A stretch of 56,515 bases of DNA from Phycisphaerales bacterium (GTDB lineage: Bacteria; Planctomycetota; Phycisphaerae; Phycisphaerales; UBA1924), in the NCBI GenBank assembly GCA_022843565.1, contig JALHNK010000003.1, forward strand, positions 1 through 56,515, given 5' to 3'. Both the position numbers and the translations under genes were made by a program. Positions 40,504-48,792 of this stretch are shown in pieces. Position 1 is the first letter of the stretch, and every line of letters starts with the position of its first letter. The notes under the pieces are model-generated. The model was given only the letters and a program-made list of their open reading frames with translations. It was not told the origin of the DNA and searched no databases.

Positions 40504-40652
40504 GGTCGGCAATCGGGAATCGGCGGGGATGGCAATCGGCAGCCGTGAGAAACCAAAGGCAAGGCTTCGCGGCACCGACCGCTCACGGCCTTGTCTTCTG
40601 TCTTCAAGATTGCCGATTGCCGAATCCCGATTGCCGACTCTTGCCCCCGATT
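40504..40652. repeat. Mirrored CGGCAATC / GATTGCCG repeat region, copy 2
   Basis: Left arm CGGCAATCGGGAATCGG and GGCAATCGGCAGCCG (about 40507-40545); right arm GATTGCCGATTGCCGAATC and CGATTGCCGACTC (about 40612-40640). The arms are inverted with about 70 bases between. The words are the same as those in 11806-12058. It lies between the LolD-like gene and efp. Confidence 0.85.
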
Positions 40653-40712
40653 GCCGTCCTTCTCTGCCTATCATCTCCCCCGATTTCCCCAGTCCTCTCT
40701 GCGAGATTCCTC

Positions 40713-41273
40713 ATGAAAGCGATCGATATCAAAATTGGCATGGGCGTGAAGATCGACAGCAAGCTCTGCGTCATCACCGGTTACGACTTCCGCAACCCCG
40801 GCAACCTCCGCTCCTTCGTCAACTTGAAGATCAAGGACATTCAGCGCGGCGGCGTCGTGGAGCGCCGGTTCAACCCCTCGGACGACCTCGAGCTTATCGA
40901 CCTCGATCGCCGCCCCATGGAGTTCCTGTACAAGGACGGCGACGAGGCCGTGTTCATGGACAAGGAAACCTACGACCAGATCAACGTCCCCAAGACGATC
41001 TACGGCGACGATCTGCTCTACCTCCGCTCAAACGCCGAAGCCGTCGTCGTCCTGAACGAGGGCCGCGCGGTGCTCATCGAGCTTCCGTCCGCCGTGGAGT
41101 TGACGGTCGAAGACACGGCCCCCGGCGTCAAGAAGGCCACCGCGACCAACGTCCAGAAGGACGCGGTCATGGAGACCGGCCTCAAGACCCGCGTGCCGGA
41201 CTTCATCGCCCAGGGCGAACTCGTCCGCATCAGCACCGCCGACGGCAGCTACCTCGGTCGCGCGAAGGAGTGA
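40713..41273 (+). CDS. efp: Elongation factor P
   Basis: Helps ribosomes through polyproline stretches. The 186-residue protein has the three-domain EF-P layout and ends GSYLGRAKE. The tip of the first-domain loop, usually PGK (Lys34 in E. coli) or an Arg in EarP-type factors, reads PGN with Asn31, so the usual lysine-modifying enzymes have no target there. The ATG at 40713 is 9 bases before the conserved MKAIDIKIGMGVKID start strand's end; the longer upstream frame crosses the repeat region. A structured element starts 3 bases after the stop. Confidence 0.95.
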   Translation: MKAIDIKIGMGVKIDSKLCVITGYDFRNPGNLRSFVNLKIKDIQRGGVVERRFNPSDDLELIDLDRRPMEFLYKDGDEAVFMDKETYDQINVPKTIYGDDLLYLRSNAEAVVVLNEGRAVLIELPSAVELTVEDTAPGVKKATATNVQKDAVMETGLKTRVPDFIAQGELVRISTADGSYLGRAKE

Positions 41274-41275
41274 TG

Positions 41276-41378
41276 GCCTCCACTCGCCCCCGCGCAGCGG
41301 GGGAGCTGGCGAGTCTTCGAGCCAGAGGGGGCTCAGGCTTCCGGCGACTGCTGTGACAACGAATACATCGCAGTCTTC
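41276..41378. repeat. Structured 3'-flank element, copy B
   Basis: Begins three bases after the efp stop. Hairpin CCCCCGC-GCA-GCGGGGG, then GGGGGAG, a TGGC...GCCA hairpin, GAGGGGGC, CTGTGACAACG and final AGTCTTC. Block offsets counted from CCTCCAC are 0, 22, 48 and 95, against 0, 25, 50 and 96 in copy A at 8009-8112. Confidence 0.7.
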
Positions 41379-41458
41379 CCCCCTCCGCCGCGAAGCGAGG
41401 AGCCGCCTTCAGTAGGTACCGGGTGACGGGCGGAAGGGCGAAAACAGAAGCACCCACC

Positions 41459-41497
41459 CACCCGGCCGGCCCTTGCCCGCCGGGTGCTTTGTTTTTG
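41459..41497 (+). terminator. Intrinsic terminator downstream of efp
   Basis: Stem CACCCGGC / GCCGGGTG (8 bp) with a 12-base loop followed by CTTTGTTTTTG. Confidence 0.75.
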
Positions 41498-41607
41498 CCG
41501 TGCCTTTCACAATCCGCGCATCTTGGCCACTGGCACCATTGACCGGTGAACAATGAGACGGCGGTGATCCGGGCGTGGCCGGGGCCGTCGCTATCAGGAG
41601 CGTGTAC

Positions 41608-43803
41608 ATGTCGATCTCCCGTTTCCGTCGTTCGTTCGTTCCGGCGTTGTCGCTTTCGATCGCCGCGGGGCTGTGCCTGAGCGCCGGTGCGTCCGGCGCT
41701 GATTCGGCGCAGCCTGCCAAGCCTGCCGCGGCGGCGGGTGAGCTGCCGCTGATCCCGCGCGCAACGCTCTTCGGAAACCCGGATCGCACGCGGCTGACGA
41801 TTTCGCCCGACGGCAAGCGCGTCGCCTTCCTCGCGCCGGTCGCCGGCGTGCTCAACGTCTGGGTCGCTCCGGTGGATGATCTCAAGGCCGCCAAGCCGAT
41901 CACCAGCGACAGCGCCCGCGGCATCCGCCAGTTCTTCTGGGCGCAGAACAACACCGACATCCTGTACCTCCAGGACAAGGGCGGTGATGAAAACTGGTCG
42001 CTCTTCCGCGTCAGCATCGCCGACAGCAAAGTCACCGACCTCACGCCGTTTGAGAACATCATCGGGCCTGATGGCAAACCCATCATGCTGCCCACCGGCC
42101 AGCCGCTGCGCCCCACTGCGCGCGTTGAGGGCGTGAGCCACCGCTTCCCCAATGAGATCCTCATCGGCCTGAACAACCGCAACCCGCAGTACCACGACCT
42201 CTATCGCCTCGAGCTCTCCAGCGGCAAGATGACGCTGATGCTGCAGAACGACGAATACGCCGGCTTCCTTGTGGATGATGACTTCACCGTCCGCGCCGGC
42301 ATGAAGATGAACGACAAGGGTGGGGCCGATTACTTCAAGGCCACCATCGCCAAGGGCGCCGCTGGCAAGCCCGATCAGGTCACCTGGGCGCCGTTCTTCT
42401 CGATCGAGCAGGAAGACGCGCTGACCACCAACCCCATCGGCTTCAACAAAGACGGCACGATCGTCTACATGACCGACTCGCGCGGGCGCAACACCGGCGC
42501 GTTGGTGGCGAAGGACTTCACCACCGAGAAGGTCACGGTCCTCGCCGAGAACGCAAAGGCCGACGCCGGCGGCGTGCTCATGCACCCCACCGAGAACACC
42601 GTGCAGGGTGTCGCCTTTGACTACCTCCGCAACGAGTGGACGATCCTGGACAAGAGCATCGAGCCCGACCTGGCCTATCTGCGCACGATCGCGCCGGGCG
42701 ACGTGAACATCACCTCGCGCTCCGTTGATGACAAGGTCTGGACCGTCGCGTACACGATGGACAACGGCCCCGCCAAGTCGTACGTCTACGACCGCGCTGC
42801 CAAGAAGGCCACCTTCGCGTTCAGCGCGAAGCAGTCGATGGAGGGCCTCCCCCTCCAGCCGATGAAGCCGCTGGTCATCAAGAGCCGCGACGGGCTTGAC
42901 TTGGTCTCATACCTGACGCTCCCCATCGGCAGCGACAAGAACAACGACGGCAAGCCCGACTCGCCCGTGCCGCTGGTCCTCAACGTTCACGGCGGCCCTT
43001 GGGCCCGCGACTCCTTCGGCCTCGATCCCGAGGCTCAGTGGCTCGCCAACCGCGGCTACGCCTGCCTTCAGGTCAACTTCCGCTCGTCCACCGGCTTCGG
43101 CAAGAACTTCATCAACGCCGGCAACCGCGAGTGGGCCGGCAAGATGCACGACGACCTCATCGACGCCGTGAACTGGGCGGTCAAGGAGGGCATCGCCGAC
43201 AAGTCCAAGGTCGCGATCTACGGCGGCTCCTACGGCGGGTACGCCACGCTCGTCGGCCTGACCTTCACGCCCGATGTCTTCGCCTGCGGCGTGGACATCG
43301 TCGGCCCGTCGAACCTCAACACGCTGCTCTCGACGATCCCGCCGTATTGGGGCCCGATCAAGAGCATGTTCACCAGCCGCGTGGGTGATGACGCGACGCC
43401 CGAGGGGCGCAAGTTCCTGGAAAGCCGCTCGCCCTTGAACTTCGTTGAGAAGATCCAGCGTCCGCTGCTGATCGGCCAGGGGTACAACGACCCGCGCGTG
43501 AAGTTCACCGAGGCCGAGCAGATCGTGGACGCGATGAAGAAGAAGAACATCCCGGTGACGTACGTCGTGTACCCCGACGAGGGCCACGGGTTCGCGCGTC
43601 CGGAGAATCGGATGAGCTTCTACGCCGTGACCGAGGCGTTCCTGGCCAAGCACCTGGGCGGTCGGGCCCAGCCGATCGGCGAAGACTTCAAGGGCTCGTC
43701 GATCCAAGTGCCGACCGGCGGCGAGGATCTGGCGGGCGTCTCAGCGGCGTTGGGTGATGTTCGCCCGGCGACGACCCCCGGCTCGGGCAAGAAGCCGAAG
43801 TAA
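41608..43803 (+). CDS. Secreted S9-family prolyl oligopeptidase-like peptidase
   Basis: A 731-residue exported serine peptidase. A signal peptide covers about residues 1-34 (RFRRSFVPALSLSIAAGLCLSAGASG). A beta-propeller domain reaches to ~430, then comes an alpha/beta-hydrolase domain. The catalytic triad is Ser541 in GGSYGGY, Asp628 in GYNDPRV and His660 in DEGHGF. Family S9C/S9A enzymes cut short peptides; here this happens outside the cytoplasm. ATG at 41608 follows AGGAG at 7 bases. Two terminators follow the stop, so it is probably monocistronic. Confidence 0.94.
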   Translation: MSISRFRRSFVPALSLSIAAGLCLSAGASGADSAQPAKPAAAAGELPLIPRATLFGNPDRTRLTISPDGKRVAFLAPVAGVLNVWVAPVDDLKAAKPITSDSARGIRQFFWAQNNTDILYLQDKGGDENWSLFRVSIADSKVTDLTPFENIIGPDGKPIMLPTGQPLRPTARVEGVSHRFPNEILIGLNNRNPQYHDLYRLELSSGKMTLMLQNDEYAGFLVDDDFTVRAGMKMNDKGGADYFKATIAKGAAGKPDQVTWAPFFSIEQEDALTTNPIGFNKDGTIVYMTDSRGRNTGALVAKDFTTEKVTVLAENAKADAGGVLMHPTENTVQGVAFDYLRNEWTILDKSIEPDLAYLRTIAPGDVNITSRSVDDKVWTVAYTMDNGPAKSYVYDRAAKKATFAFSAKQSMEGLPLQPMKPLVIKSRDGLDLVSYLTLPIGSDKNNDGKPDSPVPLVLNVHGGPWARDSFGLDPEAQWLANRGYACLQVNFRSSTGFGKNFINAGNREWAGKMHDDLIDAVNWAVKEGIADKSKVAIYGGSYGGYATLVGLTFTPDVFACGVDIVGPSNLNTLLSTIPPYWGPIKSMFTSRVGDDATPEGRKFLESRSPLNFVEKIQRPLLIGQGYNDPRVKFTEAEQIVDAMKKKNIPVTYVVYPDEGHGFARPENRMSFYAVTEAFLAKHLGGRAQPIGEDFKGSSIQVPTGGEDLAGVSAALGDVRPATTPGSGKKPK

Positions 43804-43828
43804 GTCTTCTAGAAGACCTTGTTTTTTG
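43804..43828 (+). terminator. First of two tandem terminators after the S9 gene
   Basis: Palindrome GTCTTC-TA-GAAGAC directly at the stop codon followed by CTTGTTTTTT. Confidence 0.75.
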
Positions 43829-43841
43829 AGGAGTATTGACC

Positions 43842-43873
43842 AAACGGCCCCCGATCGGGGGCCGTTTTCTTTC
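43842..43873 (+). terminator. Second tandem terminator
   Basis: A long perfect stem (AAACGGCCCC / GGGGCCGTTT around CGATCG) followed by TTTTCTTT. It can work on either strand because of the A run on the left. Confidence 0.85.
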
Positions 43874-43943
43874 CGTCGGCAGCGCCGGGGACAAGCGTCG
43901 TCTGACGAAATCAACAAAACCTCGTGTTTACGATGCCTTTTGG

Positions 43944-43971
43944 TTGTCCGGCGAGCGTTTGAGGGTATTTT
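43944..43971 (+). promoter_or_regulatory. Candidate promoter of the exoprotein gene
   Basis: TTGTCC and TATTTT spaced by 16 bases, about 95 bases before the start codon and after two terminators. Confidence 0.4.
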
Positions 43972-44066
43972 CATGGGGTCCGGTGGTGCCGACGGTGCCG
44001 GATGCGCGGCCTGTTTTGTCTCGGGCGCGTGAGAGTAACTGTCGGCCAATGAATGGAGAGAGAGAA

Positions 44067-44870
44067 ATGAAGAGCGCGATGATCCTTTGTGCGATCGCTG
44101 GCATGGCCGCTTCGGCCCAAGCCGGTCTGGTCACGACGCGGACGGAAGCAAACCCCGCCGGCCCCCGCGCCGCGGACAACACCCTGAGCGCCAACGAGTA
44201 CGGCCTCGGCAACAGCCAGTCGTACGCCGGCAACGGCGCGACCGGCTTCGGCGGTACCGTCGGCAACGGCACCCTGTACATGGGCGCTTCGAACACGGAC
44301 CTGCAGGTCGGCTGGCAGCCCGGTGCCAACGTGAACGACCTGTTCGCGATCTACTTCAACGTTGATGGCGGCGGCTCGATCACCAGCGCTCTTGCCAATG
44401 ACCTGGGCGACGGCGCCCGTCGCGCGTCGACCCGCCCGGGCTCGAACGCGACCGTGACCTACCCGATCACCGTCCAGTACACGCTGGTCTTCGGCAACTT
44501 CGGTGCCGTTCTGTTCCAGCTCACCAACAGCGGACCGATCAACTTCCTGTCGTTCTTCGGTTCGGCCAACAACGCCACAGCCGGGAACGCCGGCTTCCGC
44601 GAGGTTTCGATCCCCTACGCCACCATCGGCGGCGGCATGGGCTCGGCCGTGAACTTCTTCGCCCTGTACACCGCTGATGGCGGCTACTTGAGCAACGAAT
44701 CCCTCCCGGGAACCAACGCTTGGTCGGGCGCGCTGGACGGCGGCACGAACATCGGCAACAACGCCGGCACGCTGACGATCGAGAACTGGAACCGCTTCAT
44801 CCCCACCCCCGGCGCCATGGCGCTCTTGGGTCTGGGCGGGCTGGTTGCCGGGCGTCGTCGTCGGGCCTGA
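44067..44870 (+). CDS. Exported protein with PEP-CTERM-like tail
   Basis: A 267-residue exoprotein. Signal peptide at residues 1-19 (MKSAMILCAIAGMAASAQA), then a Gly/Asn/Ser/Thr-rich beta-type body with no known catalytic motif. The C-terminal anchor is IPTPGAMALLGLGGLVAGRR followed by more Arg. The ribosome site GGAGAGAGAGAAATG is strong. Two terminators precede it and one follows, so it is an isolated single-gene unit. Composition suggests a structural surface or matrix protein; this is inference. Function unknown. Confidence 0.88.
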   Translation: MKSAMILCAIAGMAASAQAGLVTTRTEANPAGPRAADNTLSANEYGLGNSQSYAGNGATGFGGTVGNGTLYMGASNTDLQVGWQPGANVNDLFAIYFNVDGGGSITSALANDLGDGARRASTRPGSNATVTYPITVQYTLVFGNFGAVLFQLTNSGPINFLSFFGSANNATAGNAGFREVSIPYATIGGGMGSAVNFFALYTADGGYLSNESLPGTNAWSGALDGGTNIGNNAGTLTIENWNRFIPTPGAMALLGLGGLVAGRRRRA

Positions 44871-45205
44871 GCTTTGACCTCGATCTGAACGATCATTTCG
44901 CGGGCACGTCGGCTCACAGGCCGACGTGCCTTTTTTTTGTGGCAGGTCCGAGATCTGCCCGGCGTCGGTCAGCGGCGGGGTTCGGTGGTTATCGCGACGT
45001 CACACGCGCGTGTCGCGCCGCGCCGCAGACCGAGCGGGTGTTTGCGGTGGCTCGCGCAAGGATGAGGCTCGCTCGCGGGTCGGCGGGTGCAATCGCTACA
45101 ACCGGCATGGGTTACAGGGTGTCGCGCGCCGCGATAGGCGCGGCCATCAGATTGGCCGGGGCGTGGTCGATGAAGCAGAGGTCAGCGACAAGGAGGTTGC
45201 GCCTT
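44871..45205. other. Gap between exoprotein gene and small unknown gene
   Basis: 335 bases holding the terminator at 44904-44938 and, at the right end, the strong AAGGAGG ribosome site (45190-45196). The GC-rich middle shows no supported gene or clear promoter. Confidence 0.6.
44904..44938 (+). terminator. Strong intrinsic terminator after the exoprotein gene
   Basis: Perfect 10-bp stem GCACGTCGGC / GCCGACGTGC, loop TCACAG, then C and eight T. Confidence 0.92.
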
Positions 45206-45592
45206 ATGGCTACGTCAACGAAGACCTTTGATCAGGTCAAGTCGATCCTCGGCAAACTCGACCAGCGGATCGATGCACTGCGGAGTCAGCGGATCACGGG
45301 TCAGCCGACGCCGGCAGCGCCGGGCGCTGCGCAGGCTCCGGCTCCGGTGGCCGCGACTCGTGCCGATGCGTTGACCGACGGCCCGAACCTCTCGACGGTG
45401 ATTGGTGCCGGCTCGCAAGAGCGCGGCGTCGAGAACTCCGCGAAGCCGAACGCGCAAGCCCAGCCGAACAAGCCCGCCAACGCGACGCCGCCGGGCCCGA
45501 TCCCGATGGCGGGCACGACTCCCGTTCCGACGCGCCCGAACGCGCCGGCGTCAAAGTACGGGCGAGCGACGCCGCTGCGGAACATTGGCTGA
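45206..45592 (+). CDS. Small Pro/Ala-rich protein of unknown function
   Basis: Not recognised. 128 residues: a short helical, coiled-coil-prone N-terminus (TFDQVKSILGKLDQRIDALR, residues 7-26), then a Pro/Ala/Gln/Asn-rich, probably disordered remainder. No signal peptide or membrane segment. The ribosome site AAGGAGG nine bases before the ATG is among the best in the window, which argues that it is real and well expressed. It is alone between the exoprotein gene and convergent lspA. Confidence 0.7.
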   Translation: MATSTKTFDQVKSILGKLDQRIDALRSQRITGQPTPAAPGAAQAPAPVAATRADALTDGPNLSTVIGAGSQERGVENSAKPNAQAQPNKPANATPPGPIPMAGTTPVPTRPNAPASKYGRATPLRNIG

Positions 45593-45603
45593 GGGGAGAC
45601 GCC

Positions 45604-45755
45604 AGCTTTCAGCCTTCAGCCTTCAGCAAAGCTCAAAACGGCAAACGAAGACGCACGTGGAGGTCAACGGCTATCGCTGCGGCGCGGCTGGGGGCCCGGC
45701 GTCGTCGTGCGCAGCGCTTTCATTTGAGCTTTGCAGTTTTGCTGTTTTGAGGTCT
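45604..45755. repeat. CAGCCTT / CAAAGCTC repeat region with inverted arms
   Basis: Left: TTTCAGCCTTCAGCCTTCAGC then GCAAAGCTCAAA (45626-45637). Right: TTTGAGCTTTGC (45723-45734), its exact 12-base inverted copy, and TTTTGCTGTTTTGAG. It fills the convergent gap between the small unknown gene and lspA. Confidence 0.85.
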
Positions 45756-45777
45756 GAGCTCCGCGAAGCACTCGCGG

Positions 45778-46476
45778 CTACGCCACCGCTCCCGCTCGCC
45801 GCAGCGCCCGATCGCGCCGGAGCAGGAAGACCGCCAGCGTGCCGATGCCGATGAGCAGGAACAGGTCGGCGACGTTGCTGACCCAGGGCCACACTTCGCG
45901 TGAGCCCATGAAGCTCCAGCCGAAGGGCAGTTGCAGGCCCGGGAGCGGATGGATGAAGTCGCGGACGCAGGCGTAGACGATGCGGTCGTAGAGGTTGCCC
46001 AGGCCGCCGGCGATGAGCAGCGCCAGGGCGACGTGTGCCGTGCGGTCGCGCGGGCGGGTCCAGGCGTGGAACATCCAGAGCGCGAAGCTGATCGCGACGC
46101 CGGTGAACGCGATGAAGAAGATGCGTTTGCCAGCGCCCATGCCGAAGACGGCGCCGGGGTTGAGCACGAGCGTGAAATCCAGCAGACCGGGCACGACGGG
46201 CACGGGAGGGTGCGGCGGGATGACGGTCTGGATGAAGCGTGGGTTCTGAGCCGCGAGGGCGAGGACTTCCTCGCGGCTGACGGTGACCGGTGCGCCGGCG
46301 ACGTAGAAGAACGCCAGGTACTTGGAGATCAGGTCGATCGCGAGGGCCACGAGGGTGGTGACGGCCAGCAGGGCGATTGCGCCGCGGCTTCGGGCCGCGC
46401 CGCCGCTTTCGACGTGTGATTCACGCGGCGCTGGCGACGTGGCGTCGGTCGTGCTGATCGGGCTGGGCGTGGTCAC
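45778..46476 (-). CDS. lspA: Lipoprotein signal peptidase (signal peptidase II)
   Basis: Removes signal peptides from prolipoproteins in the inner membrane. The 232-residue protein has four hydrophobic segments and the catalytic aspartates Asp173 (VRDFIH, after GNLYDR) and Asp204 (SNVADLF). It is longer than the ~165-residue norm because of a ~30-residue N-terminal tail and a ~35-residue insert between the first helix and LDFTLVLNPGAVFG. The start is GTG at 46476. It follows the DksA-like gene by 30 bases, so they share a transcript. Confidence 0.93.
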   Translation of the reverse strand: MTTPSPISTTDATSPAPRESHVESGGAARSRGAIALLAVTTLVALAIDLISKYLAFFYVAGAPVTVSREEVLALAAQNPRFIQTVIPPHPPVPVVPGLLDFTLVLNPGAVFGMGAGKRIFFIAFTGVAISFALWMFHAWTRPRDRTAHVALALLIAGGLGNLYDRIVYACVRDFIHPLPGLQLPFGWSFMGSREVWPWVSNVADLFLLIGIGTLAVFLLRRDRALRRAGAVA

Positions 46477-46506
46477 GGCCTATCGGTTCGCGGTAAAGGT
46501 TGGCGA

Positions 46507-47346
46507 TCAGGGCCGGATGAACTCGCGCCGTTCGAGCTCGCGGGCGGCTTCGATCGAGTGGCGCGTCCAGGGGAGCTCTTCGAGGCGGTCCTTGCTGATC
46601 GGCTTGTGCGTCAGCTCGCAGATGCCGAAGGAGCCCTTGGCGATGCGGTTGAGCGCGTCGTCGATCTCTTTGATCAGGTTGCGATCGGCCTGGGCGATAT
46701 CGAGCGAGAGGGCCTGATCGAAGCTCTCGGTGCCCTGCTCGGCGATGTGCTGGGGCGTGTGGGAGAGTGAGCCGCTGTTGGCGTTCAGGGCTTCGCCTTC
46801 GAGGTTGGTGATATCGCCGACAAGCTCGTGACGCTTCTTGAGAAGGATCTCGCGATAGCGATCGAGCTCCTTCTTGGCGAAGGGGCTCTTGGGCTTTTCG
46901 GTGGTGGGGGCGACCAGCGCGTCGGTCGCGCGGGCGTTGGGGCCCGAGGGGATGAGCGGCTTCCACTTCTTGTTGCCGCCCAGGAGCGGAGCGCCGAGCG
47001 ACGGCATCTCGAGGACCTTCTTGACGGGCTTGGGGCGCTTCATCGGCTTGTTGGAGACGATGGTGATGCCCTTGGGCTTCGGGCGATCGCCGGCGATCGC
47101 GGGCGCGGGCTCGACCTTTGCCGCAGCGACGGGCGCGGGCTTCGCAGCCGGGGCGGGCTTGGCGACGGGCTTAGCAACGACCTTCGCGACGGGCTTCGCC
47201 GGGGCCTTGGCGGGCTTGCTTGGCTTTCTGGCCGGGGCGGGCTTCGCGGCCTTCTTGGGCGCAGCGGGCTTGCTGGCCTTGGGCTTTGCGGGCTTCTTGG
47301 CGGCCGGCTTGGTGGACTTTTTGCTTGACGATGCCGACTTGGCCAC
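46507..47346 (-). CDS. DksA/TraR-like regulator with histone-like N-terminal tail
   Basis: 279 residues. The first ~100 are Lys/Pro/Ala-rich with repeated PAK-type units, like histone H1 tails, and probably bind nucleic acid. The C-terminal ~120 match DksA/TraR: a coiled-coil (RYREILLKKRHELVGDI) and the finger region GSFGICELTHKPISKDRLEE. Only the first of the four zinc Cys of DksA remains; the others read Thr, Ser and Ala. DksA binds RNA polymerase through its secondary channel. Start GTG at 47346 with GGGAG eight bases ahead. Followed by lspA. Confidence 0.85.
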   Translation of the reverse strand: MAKSASSSKKSTKPAAKKPAKPKASKPAAPKKAAKPAPARKPSKPAKAPAKPVAKVVAKPVAKPAPAAKPAPVAAAKVEPAPAIAGDRPKPKGITIVSNKPMKRPKPVKKVLEMPSLGAPLLGGNKKWKPLIPSGPNARATDALVAPTTEKPKSPFAKKELDRYREILLKKRHELVGDITNLEGEALNANSGSLSHTPQHIAEQGTESFDQALSLDIAQADRNLIKEIDDALNRIAKGSFGICELTHKPISKDRLEELPWTRHSIEAARELERREFIRP

Positions 47347-47538
47347 TGGGCATCTCCCGAAAATGGGTCTCTGTTTGCCGGAAGGGTGGCGATACTAGGC
47401 ATCGTGCGGCTTTGGGGATGCTGGGCGAAACGGGGGGCACGACAGAACGGGCGCGCGTGCGCCGCCGCGAGGAGCGTCGGGACGGGGCGAATGGGGTTCC
47501 AGCAACGGGGCGGCGCTTTGGCGGTACGCTGTTGCACT

Positions 47539-48792
47539 ATGACTGCGGTACCGCCGGTGGTGATGAGGAACGATGTTGGTCTTGGGTCCAGCCGCGACGC
47601 GGAGATGGCCCGGGGGGTTGATCGCGTGCCGGGCGACGCGGTCCTGGACGTGCGCGGGGTGCAAAAGATCTACGGGCGAAAGGTTCACGCCCTGCGCGGC
47701 GTGGACCTGATGATCAAGCGCGGCGAGATCTTCGGCCTGCTGGGGCCGAATGGAGCGGGCAAGAGCACGCTGGTCAAAATCCTGATGACGATCATCCGCC
47801 CGACGCGTTGCCAGGGGCAGATGCTGGGCAAGCCGATCGGTCACAAGGGCACGCTTCGCAAGGTTGGCTATCTGCCGGAGCACCACCGGTTTCCGGAGTA
47901 TCTCTCCGGTGGTCAGGTGCTGGACTACTTCGCGGCCCTGAGCGATGTGCCGCGGAAGGAGCGCAAGCAGCGGGCGGGGGAACTGCTTGAGCTGGTGGGC
48001 ATGACGTGCTGGAAGGACATGAAGGTGCGGCAGTATTCCAAGGGGATGCGCCAGCGCATCGGCGTTGCGCAGGCCCTGATGATGGACCCGGATCTGGTTG
48101 TGCTCGATGAGCCGACCGATGGTGTTGATCCCGTCGGGCGGCGCGATATCCGGAACATTTTGGTTGAGCTGCGAGCACGCGGGAAGGCGGTGCTCGTCAA
48201 CTCGCATTTGCTCAGCGAGCTGGAGGTCGTCTCGGATCGCGTCGCGGTGATGGTGCAGGGGCGCGTGACGATGCAGGGGACGCTCGACGACCTGACCGAG
48301 TACGGCCAGCGCTACGAGATCGAGGTGGAGATGCCCGGCCAGGAACGAGACGGCGCGCCCGCGATGCTCGGCGCGAAGGTTTCGAGCGTCTTGCAAGCGG
48401 GCCTCCGGGAGCGCTTGCTGCCGGCGATCACGGATGCAGGCGGGGCGGCCAGCGGCGGCGGTGTTGGTGGCGGAGCGATCGGTGTGGTGCTTGGCTCGGG
48501 AGAGGCTCCGGCTCTGGGGTACTCGCTCGCGGTGACGGGAGCGACGCGCCCGATCGCGATGAGCATCTCAGGGAACGTCATCTGCCTCAAGACACGAAGC
48601 ATCGAGGCGGTGCAGCCGGTGATCGATGCGCTACGCACCGGCGGGCTGATGATCCGAAACGTCCGCGACACGCGCCCGTCGCTGGAGGACTTGTTCATTC
48701 GCGCGGTGACCGACGAGGTGACGGGCAAGGTTCTGAGCCCCGGCGCGGGCGATGCGCCGACGCGGAACTCGGGCAAGGGGGATCAACGATGA
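47539..48792 (+). CDS. ABC transporter ATP-binding protein
   Basis: A 417-residue ATPase. Walker A GPNGAGKST, signature YSKGMRQR, Walker B LVVLDEPTDGVD and switch VNSHLLSE are present. The signature has Lys where Gly is more common (SKGMRQR), as in several ABC-2 exporters. A ~150-residue C-terminal part has a Gly-rich loop and matches the extension of gliding/NosF-type ATPases. The start is uncertain: ATG at 47539 is given, with 47563 and 47605 possible. Its stop overlaps the permease start by four bases (ATGA). Confidence 0.9.
   Translation: MTAVPPVVMRNDVGLGSSRDAEMARGVDRVPGDAVLDVRGVQKIYGRKVHALRGVDLMIKRGEIFGLLGPNGAGKSTLVKILMTIIRPTRCQGQMLGKPIGHKGTLRKVGYLPEHHRFPEYLSGGQVLDYFAALSDVPRKERKQRAGELLELVGMTCWKDMKVRQYSKGMRQRIGVAQALMMDPDLVVLDEPTDGVDPVGRRDIRNILVELRARGKAVLVNSHLLSELEVVSDRVAVMVQGRVTMQGTLDDLTEYGQRYEIEVEMPGQERDGAPAMLGAKVSSVLQAGLRERLLPAITDAGGAASGGGVGGGAIGVVLGSGEAPALGYSLAVTGATRPIAMSISGNVICLKTRSIEAVQPVIDALRTGGLMIRNVRDTRPSLEDLFIRAVTDEVTGKVLSPGAGDAPTRNSGKGDQR

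Larger units (their letters stand above)
41274..41607. other. Gap after efp: structured element and terminator
   Basis: 334 bases without a gene. It holds the structured element copy B (41276-41378), an intrinsic terminator (41459-41497) and the ribosome site of the S9 peptidase gene (AGGAG, 41596-41600). The rest shows nothing notable. Confidence 0.65.

Noticed and set aside
40494-40712. N-terminal extension of efp
   Set aside because: It reads through the mirrored repeat region and does not match EF-P.
41288-41305. Intrinsic terminator directly after efp
   Set aside because: The CCCCCGC/GCGGGGG hairpin has no T tract; it belongs to the repeated element, and a real terminator lies at 41459-41497.
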